This document shows, piece after piece, positions 42,520 to 49,164 of a stretch of DNA of 64,000 bases. Source of the stretch: Anaerolineaceae bacterium UBA1415 (GTDB taxonomy: Bacteria; Chloroflexota; Anaerolineae; Anaerolineales; Anaerolineaceae); the NCBI GenBank assembly GCA_002305635.1, contig DBPR01000004.1, forward strand, positions 1 through 64,000. The letters are read 5' to 3'. Under the pieces are notes generated by a model. That model made no database searches, was not told where the DNA came from, and saw nothing but the letters and a program-made list of their open reading frames with translations. Both the position numbers and the translations under genes were made by a program. Each line of letters starts with the position of its first letter. The first letter of the stretch is position 1.

Positions 42520-43533
42520 ATGGCAAGGAAAGTATTAGGTTATATTGAATTGGTTTGGACTTGTGACAGCTGCGGCACCAGGAACCCTGGCGCGATCCGC
42601 AGCTGTACTGCCTGCGGCGCGCCTCAGCCGATTGACGTGAAGTTTGAACATGTTGACCCTGCCACCTTTAACTTTATCAAAGACGAGGCGCTCATCCGCA
42701 TGGCTCAAAGCGGGCCGGACAAGCATTGCCCCTATTGCGGCACCCGCAATTTAGCTGAAACACCGACCTGTGTCAATTGCGGCGGCGACCTGACGGTCGG
42801 CGCGACCAGCCGACCTGTCGGCGAAGTGATCGAACCAGCCGTGGATCCTGCCCTCCAGACTGGTCAGTCTGGCAGTGAAAGGGCTTCAGATCTTCCCAAA
42901 AAACCGATGCCGAAATGGATCCCCATCGTTGGCATTTTGTTGCTGATCATTTGCTGTGTTTTCGGCGCGCTTTATTTCACGCGCATGAGCAAAACTGACC
43001 AAATGAGCGCGACGGTCGTCCAGACCTACTGGAAACGCGAAATTAATGTTGAAGTTTATCAGTCTGTGCGAAAATCGGCCTGGGAGAACGATATTCCTTC
43101 TGGCGCCAGTCCCTATAACTGTGAATTGCGCTACCATTACGATTCCGATACCCCTAGGGCAAATTCAGAGGAAGTTTGCGGTGAACCTTATACGGTCGAT
43201 ACCGGAACAGGTATTGGTGAGGTCGTGCAGGACTGTCATTACAGAGTTTATGACGAATATTGCTCCTATGATGTGATGGAATGGGTGGTCATCGATACCC
43301 TCAGCCTGGATGGTTATAACAGCCTGGCTTACTGGCCAATCAGCGATAGCTTGACAAACGACCAGAGGTTGGGTGATTCAAGTGAAAGTTATCTGATCAC
43401 TTTCGAGGCCAAAGGTAAACAATACCCCTACCAGACCAACAGCTATGAGCTTTTCCAGCAGGCAGCAACCGGCAGCCACTGGATCATTGAAGTCAATGGC
43501 TTTGGGAATGTGACCGGTATCAAGCCTGATTAG
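42520..43533 (+). CDS. Membrane protein with two zinc ribbons
   Basis: 337 residues. The cytosolic N-terminus has two CxxC...CxxC ribbons: CDSCGTRNPGAIRSCTACG (about 14-32; close to RanBP2-type spacing) and CPYCGTRNLAETPTCVNCG (about 69-87). One membrane helix follows (about 132-152), and the rest is an extracytoplasmic domain with four to five Cys residues that could form disulfides. A TATACT at 42478-42483 is a likely -10. The architecture recalls zinc-ribbon stress sensors in monoderms, but no family can be named. Confidence 0.7.
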   Translation: MARKVLGYIELVWTCDSCGTRNPGAIRSCTACGAPQPIDVKFEHVDPATFNFIKDEALIRMAQSGPDKHCPYCGTRNLAETPTCVNCGGDLTVGATSRPVGEVIEPAVDPALQTGQSGSERASDLPKKPMPKWIPIVGILLLIICCVFGALYFTRMSKTDQMSATVVQTYWKREINVEVYQSVRKSAWENDIPSGASPYNCELRYHYDSDTPRANSEEVCGEPYTVDTGTGIGEVVQDCHYRVYDEYCSYDVMEWVVIDTLSLDGYNSLAYWPISDSLTNDQRLGDSSESYLITFEAKGKQYPYQTNSYELFQQAATGSHWIIEVNGFGNVTGIKPD

Positions 43534-43540
43534 ACCTGGA

Positions 43541-44206
43541 TCAGGGTTCGATCAGATATCCCACGCCCCGCACCGTTTTGATCACTTTGGGGGTTTTGGG
43601 GTCTTCCTCAATCGCTTGGCGCAGCCAGCTGATGTGGACATCGAGGGTGCGCGTATCTTCTGTATAGTCCGTGTCCCAAACCTTACGGAAAAGTTCTTCC
43701 CGTTCGATCGTCGCGCCGGGGGTCTCGAGCATGGCCTGCAGGAGGCGGCATAAGCGTGGGGTCAGATAGGCGCTTTTCTCGCCGTAGCTCACCATGCGTG
43801 TTTTCAGATTGAGCTGCAGGCCGCCTTCGACCAAAAGTTCCTGTTTCCGCGTTTTTTCGAAAGTTCGCAGCCGGTTGATCAGCTTTTGTACGGTAAAAGG
43901 CAGATGGAGCACCACATCGACCGTCTCAGCGCCATCAATCGGCTCATCTTCCGCGACGATCAGGATGATGGGGGTGTCGGGCAGGCGGTTGCGATACCAG
44001 GAACAGATCCGCAGGCCGTTGGTGCGGAAAGAGGCGGCATTGACGATGATCGCTTCGGGCGGAAAATCGTTGAGACGTTTCAGACCGTCTCCACCGCTTT
44101 CCACCTGCAAAACAGGATAAGCTTTTTGGCTTAGCTTGTCAGAGAAACAAATCTCGGGCTTGCGGTGGCTTTCTATTATTAAGAGTCTAAGTTTTTTCTC
44201 CTTCAA
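43541..44206 (-). CDS. OmpR-class regulator with a degenerate receiver
   Basis: 221 residues. The C-terminal OmpR winged helix is intact (LTPRLCRLLQAMLETPGATIEREELFRKVWDTDY to VIKTVRGVGYLIEP). The N-terminal receiver fold has lost every phosphorylation residue: the acidic pair is Glu12-Ser13, the acceptor Asp is Asn56 (IIVNAAS), and the Lys of K-P-F is Leu102. It therefore cannot work by Asp phosphorylation and is probably phosphate-independent. No kinase gene is near. Confidence 0.88.
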   Translation of the reverse strand: MKEKKLRLLIIESHRKPEICFSDKLSQKAYPVLQVESGGDGLKRLNDFPPEAIIVNAASFRTNGLRICSWYRNRLPDTPIILIVAEDEPIDGAETVDVVLHLPFTVQKLINRLRTFEKTRKQELLVEGGLQLNLKTRMVSYGEKSAYLTPRLCRLLQAMLETPGATIEREELFRKVWDTDYTEDTRTLDVHISWLRQAIEEDPKTPKVIKTVRGVGYLIEP

Positions 44207-44620
44207 TTCTGCCTCTTTCAGTAATGTAACCGATAAAAAATGTAACCCGCCATATGGAGGACAGATACGAAATAAATCAGGTAAACCTTAAATGCTGTGA
44301 AGTTGATTATATCCGATAGTAATACAAAAACGGGGAAAATTTTCCTGAAATTCACATTTTTCCTATTAAAATGCTCACAAAACCGTTCCCAGACCTAAGA
44401 ATGATCAAAAGTTGGCTTTTTACCTTCTGACGAGGAGTCGGGCCGTTAGCAGAAGGTGACCTTTTGAATATTTTCATTGATAGTTGGGAAGGAAATCCTG
44501 AAAAGAAAGGTCAGAATTGTAAACGGTTGGCTTTATCTTAAAGCATGATTGTTTTTAAGGTCGGGAAGCTCATTACATGTTAGAATTTAAGTCTAAGTTC
44601 AGTTTGGAAATTGGTGAAAT
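44207..44620. other. Long upstream region of the replication operon
   Basis: No gene is seen. ACCTTCTG (44422-44429) pairs with CAGAAGGT (44450-44457) around a 20-nt loop containing GACGAGGAGTCGGGCC-type sequence. It could be a structured element, but it matches no riboswitch I know. A TAGAAT at 44581-44586 is a candidate -10 for the operon, without a clear -35. The first part holds the promoter of the minus-strand regulator. Confidence 0.4.
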
Positions 44621-45181
44621 ATGGGAAAAATGATTGAATGCCTGATCGACAGCGTGAGGGTTAGCCTAAGCAATCAGGACCGGATAATTGTTTTAAAAGA
44701 AAAGGAAAACGAACGTTATGTGCCGATCTGGATCGGCTTGTTTGAGGCTGAATCGATCACGATCGCTTTGCAAAATGTCGCCGTGGCCAGACCGCTGACG
44801 CATGATCTCATGTTGGATGTTTTGCAAAAAACCGGCGCGCGTTTATTGCGCGTGGAGATCACGAGCCTGGTCAGCGAGACTTATTATGCCAACCTGATCG
44901 TGCAGACAGACAAGGAAATCGCGATCGATTGCCGTCCTTCCGACGCGCTTGCCCTGGTCGTGCGGACTGGCGTACCGATCTTTGTCGATGAGGACATTCT
45001 GGCAGAAGTCAGCATTCAACCTGAAGACAGCCTCGACTTTTCTGACCTGGAAAGCGATGAAAACCAGACCGATGATCCTGGCGACTTGTCCGTTTTTGAA
45101 GCGTTTTTTGATGAGATCAAGACCAATTCAGAAGATGAAGACGATCTTGATCCGGATGAACCGAAAAATTTGGAAAATTAA
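44621..45181 (+). CDS. Bifunctional nuclease family protein (DUF151)
   Basis: 186 residues. The DUF151/BFN domain covers residues 1-135: RVSLSNQDRIIVLKEKENERYVPIWIGLFEAESI, RPLTHDLMLDVL, and DCRPSDALALVVRTGVPIFV. Related proteins have been described with DNase and RNase activity. The last 45 residues are an acidic, disordered tail (SEDEDDLDPDEP). It starts the replication operon, 14 bp before dnaB, which suggests a job in DNA metabolism. Confidence 0.88.
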   Translation: MGKMIECLIDSVRVSLSNQDRIIVLKEKENERYVPIWIGLFEAESITIALQNVAVARPLTHDLMLDVLQKTGARLLRVEITSLVSETYYANLIVQTDKEIAIDCRPSDALALVVRTGVPIFVDEDILAEVSIQPEDSLDFSDLESDENQTDDPGDLSVFEAFFDEIKTNSEDEDDLDPDEPKNLEN

Positions 45182-45195
45182 AATGGGGATCTGCG

Positions 45196-46572
45196 ATGAG
45201 TGATTACAACGACGACCTTTCCTTAAATGAAGAATCGACCAGCTACAGCGACAATTTGCTCTTTGATCGTGAAATGGAAGAGGCGCTGATCGGCTCGATC
45301 CTGATCAATCCTGAAATCATTGTGGATGTCATGTCCTTCCTGACGGCTGAGGACTTCTTTATTAAAAGAAATGCTTACATCTGGGAGGCTTTTGTTCACC
45401 TTGACCAGAGCGAGCATTATATTGATCCCCTGACGGTCAAGGAAACTTTGGAATCGCGCGGGCTTCTGGAGGAAATTGGCGGGATAGATTACCTGATCCA
45501 GCTGAGCAACCGCGTGCCGAGCTCCGTGCATGCCGTTTCTTACGCGCGCACGATCAGTGACCTCAAAACCAGACGACGCTTGCGCGATGCCGCGACGGAA
45601 ATTGCCAAACTGGCCTATCAAAAAGACAAGCTGCTCGACAAGGTGATCGACGATGCCGGTCGTATGCTTTCTGATGTCAGCCAGGACCGGAACAAAAGAG
45701 ACCTGGTGCCGATCGAGTCCATTGCCCGCGATTTTTTTGAGCGGGTCACGATAGCCAGCGCGGAAAAGGGAGACGTTGGTGGCCTGAAAACAGGATTGAG
45801 GGATTTGGATGCCGTGCTGGACGGTTTGCATCCCTCTGACCTTATCATTGTGGCCGGACGCCCGGGTATGGGCAAGACCGGTTTTATGATCGGCATTGCC
45901 AAGCATATCGGCATGGCGTTGCGCCGCAGTGTTGCCATGTTCTCGCTCGAAATGTCTGCCGATCAGCTTTTGCAGCGCATGATCGCTCAGGAAACCGGTA
46001 TTGACTCACAGAAACTACGTACAGGGAGATTCTCAGAACAGGAAGCCCAGCTGCTGACACAATCGATCATTAATTTTGAGGACGTGAACATTTTCATCGA
46101 TGATACGCCTGGGATCACGCCCCTGCAAATGAGCGCCAAGTGCCGCCGGCTGCAGGATGAGCATTCGCTTGATCTGGTGGTGGTCGATTACCTGCAGCTC
46201 ATGGCAGGCGACCGTCGTAATGAAAACCGCGTTCAGGAGGTTTCCTATATTTCACGTCAACTAAAAATCATGGCGCGTGAACTGGGCGTGCCGGTTTTGG
46301 CAGCCGCTCAGCTCTCGCGTGCCATTGAGCTGCGCCAGGATAAACAGCCAATTTTGTCAGATCTGCGCGAGTCTGGCTCACTGGAACAGGACGCGGACAT
46401 TGTCCTGTTCATTAGCCGACCGTTTAAGGATGATAAGGAAAGTCCATATCAGGACCTGGCCAGGATCGCGGTCGCGAAACATAGAAACGGCCCGGTTCAT
46501 TCCGGGATCGAGATGAGCTTTATCGAAAGACTTGCCCAATTCAAAGACAAAGTCTATCTCAACAAAGAGTGA
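45196..46572 (+). CDS. dnaB: Replicative DNA helicase
   Basis: 458 residues, normal length. The N-terminal DnaB domain starts at MEEALIGSILINPEII. The RecA-like C-terminal domain has Walker A AGRPGMGKTGF, Walker B LVVVDYLQLM and the conserved FSLEMSADQL, QLSRAIELR and SDLRESGSLEQDADIV. It unwinds DNA ahead of the replisome. Two genes downstream encode a DnaD-domain protein and a double DnaC-like loader, so the operon carries a full helicase-loading set. Confidence 0.97.
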   Translation: MSDYNDDLSLNEESTSYSDNLLFDREMEEALIGSILINPEIIVDVMSFLTAEDFFIKRNAYIWEAFVHLDQSEHYIDPLTVKETLESRGLLEEIGGIDYLIQLSNRVPSSVHAVSYARTISDLKTRRRLRDAATEIAKLAYQKDKLLDKVIDDAGRMLSDVSQDRNKRDLVPIESIARDFFERVTIASAEKGDVGGLKTGLRDLDAVLDGLHPSDLIIVAGRPGMGKTGFMIGIAKHIGMALRRSVAMFSLEMSADQLLQRMIAQETGIDSQKLRTGRFSEQEAQLLTQSIINFEDVNIFIDDTPGITPLQMSAKCRRLQDEHSLDLVVVDYLQLMAGDRRNENRVQEVSYISRQLKIMARELGVPVLAAAQLSRAIELRQDKQPILSDLRESGSLEQDADIVLFISRPFKDDKESPYQDLARIAVAKHRNGPVHSGIEMSFIERLAQFKDKVYLNKE

Positions 46573-46577
46573 GCTGA

Positions 46578-47243
46578 ATGAAACCGGTTTTGTCTGCTGA
46601 AACCCTGCTGGTGAAGATCCCTGCCAACCTGCTCGAAGTGAGTGCGGGGCTCAGCGTGCAGGCTGTGCGTCTGATGTTGGGTTACTATCAGTTGATGGCG
46701 GCCCAGGAAAATGAAGCCCAGCTTTGCCTGAATTTTGACCTGCGCGATAGTTTGCCGGGATTTTCTGAGAAAGCAGTCTTTGACCAGGCGCTGGAAGAAT
46801 TGAAGCAGGCAGGTCTGATGCTTTGCTACCCAAACCCTGAGATCCCGGAGCAGATCTACCTGATCCCTGGGACGGAGCAAGGCAAAACCCTTTTGCTCAA
46901 TCTGGAAGAACGACCGCAACTTCTGCAGGAATTAAAGAAAGCCTTCGTTTTACCCCAGGCTGCCCGTCCCACGGTCTACAAGCTATATGAAGAAAATATC
47001 GGTCCCCTGACCCCCTATACCGCGGAGCTCCTGCGTGATGCCGCCCAAACTTATTCTGAAGAGTGGCTTGAGGAAGCGATCAAAGAAGCGGTTCACTACA
47101 ACGCGCGTTCCTGGCGTTATGTGCAGGCCATCCTGCGCAACTGGAAAGAAAAAGGACGAAAGAGGAGTAATGAAGAAGATAAACGAGATCACGAATCTTT
47201 TAGGAAACTCTACCTCGATCAAAAAAGAGGAACAGGTAAGTGA
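46578..47243 (+). CDS. DnaD-domain protein
   Basis: 221 residues. The C-terminal DnaD domain is clear: VYKLYEENIGPLTPYTAELLRD to VHYNARSWRYVQAILRNWKEKG (about 134-195). The N-terminal half is probably a winged helix (FSEKAVFDQALEELKQAGLM). DnaD proteins remodel origin DNA and help recruit the helicase loader in Firmicutes. Position 5 bp after dnaB and overlapping the loader gene by 74 bp supports a primosome role. Confidence 0.88.
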   Translation: MKPVLSAETLLVKIPANLLEVSAGLSVQAVRLMLGYYQLMAAQENEAQLCLNFDLRDSLPGFSEKAVFDQALEELKQAGLMLCYPNPEIPEQIYLIPGTEQGKTLLLNLEERPQLLQELKKAFVLPQAARPTVYKLYEENIGPLTPYTAELLRDAAQTYSEEWLEEAIKEAVHYNARSWRYVQAILRNWKEKGRKRSNEEDKRDHESFRKLYLDQKRGTGK

Positions 47244-48564
47244 CGCTGCACCTCAATACAAAAGCGTAGTGGGCACTGCCTACGGCTCCGGCGATCCAGA
47301 CTGTCCGATCTGCCATGGAATTGGCTATGTGGGCTATGTCGTGCCTGTCGATGACCCTTTGTTCGGGCGTTCTGAAATTTGCAGATGCCGGATCAGCCGG
47401 GTGCAATCCCAAAAACAGGCGCTGCTGTATCAGCTCAGCAACCTTGGCGCGCTTAGTGACCTGACTTTTGATAACTTTTTGCCGCGCGGCCGGGTTGGCC
47501 TGGGCGCGTCGCAGGCCAATTCCCTCGAACAGGCCTTCAATACCGCTCAAAATTTTGCGGGAATGCAGAGGGGCTGGCTTCTTCTGACCGGCAACTATGG
47601 CTGTGGAAAGACTCACCTGGCAGCCGCGATCGCCAATCAGGCTGTGCGCATGGGCACGCCAACCATCTTTCTGACCGTTCCTGACCTGTTGGACTGGCTG
47701 CGCTTTTCTTTTTCAGCTGTTGGTGATCTTGGTTATGAGGAGCGCTTTAACGAAATACGAAACGCGCCTTTGCTGGTAATGGACGATTTTGGAACACAAA
47801 GCAGCACCGCCTGGGCGGAAGAAAAGCTTTTTCAGATCATTAACGCGCGCTATATCAACCGCATGCCGACGGTCGTTACCAGCAACCGCGACCTGGAAGA
47901 GTTTGAAGGGCGCATTCGCTCACGCCTGACCGACCCTGGGTTGGTCAGCCATGTGCATATCGAGGCGCCCGATTTTCGCAACCCGACCGACGAATTCGGT
48001 CATCCGGAGCTTTCGAGCCTGGGGCTGCATGCCCGCCAAACCTTCGGGAGCTTTAGTTTCAGAAAGGATGAGGGCCTTCCCCGCGAGGATTTGAATTCAC
48101 TAAAGGAAGCCTTCGAGGTTGCTCAGGCTTTCGCGGAAAGACCAAAGGGCTGGCTCAGCATTCATGGAACTTACGGCTGTGGGAAAACGCATTTAGCCGC
48201 CGCGATCGGCAACTATCAGGCCTCGAGAGGGCAGCCGCCGCTTTTCGTGGTCGTGCCCGATCTGCTTGATTATTTGCGGGCGGCTTTCGCGCCTAACAGC
48301 GGCGTCAGTCTGGATAAACGCTTTAACGAGATCCGCACAGCGCGGCTGTTGATCCTGGACGATCTGGGCACCCAATCGGCGACCCCCTGGGCGCGCGAAA
48401 AGATCTATCAGCTTTTCAACTATCGCTACAATGCCGAACTACCCACGGTGATCACCTCAGCGGCACATCCTGATGAACTTGATCAGAGGCTGCTGAGCCG
48501 CATGTCTGACCGCCGTTTGTGTCGCTTGTTGTTCATTTCCGCGCCGGGCTATACCGGGAAATAG
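47170..48564 (+). CDS. Tandem DnaC/DnaI-like helicase loader with two AAA+ domains
   Basis: 464 residues from ATG 47170 (GAGGAG upstream); a single-domain loader has about 250-310. A zinc-binding segment (CPICHGIGY... CRC, 45-73) precedes AAA+ domain 1: Walker A GNYGCGKT (141-148), Walker B LLVMDDFG (201-208), arginine near 252. Domain 2 repeats the plan: GTYGCGKT (333-340), LLILDDLG (393-400), arginine near 444. The two domains align closely (both have ERFNEIR/KRFNEIR and GTQS). Both look active. It would load DnaB; the fusion may preset part of the loader ring. Confidence 0.92.
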   Translation: MKKINEITNLLGNSTSIKKEEQVSDAAPQYKSVVGTAYGSGDPDCPICHGIGYVGYVVPVDDPLFGRSEICRCRISRVQSQKQALLYQLSNLGALSDLTFDNFLPRGRVGLGASQANSLEQAFNTAQNFAGMQRGWLLLTGNYGCGKTHLAAAIANQAVRMGTPTIFLTVPDLLDWLRFSFSAVGDLGYEERFNEIRNAPLLVMDDFGTQSSTAWAEEKLFQIINARYINRMPTVVTSNRDLEEFEGRIRSRLTDPGLVSHVHIEAPDFRNPTDEFGHPELSSLGLHARQTFGSFSFRKDEGLPREDLNSLKEAFEVAQAFAERPKGWLSIHGTYGCGKTHLAAAIGNYQASRGQPPLFVVVPDLLDYLRAAFAPNSGVSLDKRFNEIRTARLLILDDLGTQSATPWAREKIYQLFNYRYNAELPTVITSAAHPDELDQRLLSRMSDRRLCRLLFISAPGYTGK

Positions 48565-48698
48565 GCTGTTCAGACATTGTAAATTACGGGTTCACCCGTT
48601 GGCAAAAAGCCAGGGGAAGGCAAACAAGAACAACTTTTATTATTTAACGGGTAGATGTTAAATGCCTAGCACATTATGCCACGTACAGTTTCTCGCGT

Positions 48699-48750
48699 AG
48701 GTCGAGATTGAATAGATGTGGCGTTTTGCGCCACATCTATTCAATCCGAC
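48699..48750 (+). repeat. Variable-stem hairpin 4
   Basis: Perfect 18-bp stem, GATTGAATAGATGTGGCG with its complement, around TTTTG (48724-48728). Preceded by GTAGGTCG-A and followed by CGACGTCC; plus orientation. The inner sequence is unique to this copy. Confidence 0.88.
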
Positions 48751-48807
48751 GTCCAACTTCGACGGAAATCTATCAATAACAATCAAATTTAACACCATAT
48801 TTGAAAT

Positions 48808-48857
48808 GTCGGATTAAATAAATGGTGCGCCATGCACATCATTTAATTAATGTCGAC
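48808..48857 (-). repeat. Variable-stem hairpin 5 (decayed)
   Basis: GTCGGATTAAATAAATGGTGC and its imperfect complement ending GTCGACC. Several mismatches, so this copy is older. It is followed by a 26-bp stretch (TCGACCTTGTATAATG...) that recurs at 60842-60867 with two differences; that stretch contains TATAAT. Confidence 0.65.
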
Positions 48858-48871
48858 CTTGTATAATGGAC

Positions 48872-48913
48872 TTGATACTTGATACTTGATACTTGATACT
48901 TGACACTTGATAC
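48872..48913 (+). repeat. Six tandem TTGATAC heptamers
   Basis: Six back-to-back 7-bp units, 42 bp in all; five are TTGATAC and one (48900-48906) is TTGACAC. They lie between hairpins 5 and 6. The array looks like a slippage-type microsatellite. Confidence 0.9.
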
Positions 48914-48960
48914 GTCGGATTGAGATATGGGCGTTTCAACGCCCATATCTCAATCTCGAC
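48914..48960 (-). repeat. Variable-stem hairpin 6
   Basis: Perfect 18-bp stem, GATTGAGATATGGGCGTT with its complement, around a 2-nt loop (48936-48937). Left arm ACGTCG, right arm T-CGACCTAC; minus orientation. Confidence 0.88.
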
Positions 48961-49064
48961 CTACTGGCTGTCCTTTTCTGGAATAAAACTCTATATAATC
49001 AGTCTTGTATATTGTTTCCTGAAAAACTGGCGGGTCTGGCTTGCGTTTACCCTCAATTGTAAAG

Positions 49065-49090
49065 GCTGATGATTTTAAATCAGCTTTTTT
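49065..49090 (+). terminator. Terminator-like hairpin upstream of glgP
   Basis: GCTGAT-gattttaa-ATCAGC followed by TTTTTT. Six pairs only, but with a good T-run. It lies directly before the -10 of glgP and would block read-through into it. Confidence 0.65.
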
Positions 49091-49164
49091 GGGTATAATG
49101 AACAACCGTTTATACATGAAAAGATAAGACGGCAAGGGTGCCGTCATTTTACAGGAGTTAATAA

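Larger units (their letters stand above)
48565..49164. other. Intergenic region with three hairpin repeats and a tandem heptamer
   Basis: No gene is seen. It contains variable-stem hairpins 4, 5 and 6, six copies of a 7-bp unit, a terminator-like hairpin (49065-49090) and TATAAT at 49094-49099, the likely -10 of glgP. Confidence 0.6.

Noticed and set aside
44422..44457. Known riboswitch class
   Set aside because: The hairpin lacks core motifs of classes I can recall (cobalamin, SAM, TPP, c-di-GMP, fluoride).
45196..48564. Replication operon as a sign of phage or plasmid replication
   Set aside because: dnaB is full length with chromosomal-type neighbours and no phage genes adjoin; it reads as the host helicase.
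48872..48913. Tandem repeats as CRISPR or iteron origin
   Set aside because: Units are 7 bp with no spacers; no Rep protein or DnaA-box cluster is close enough to argue for an origin.
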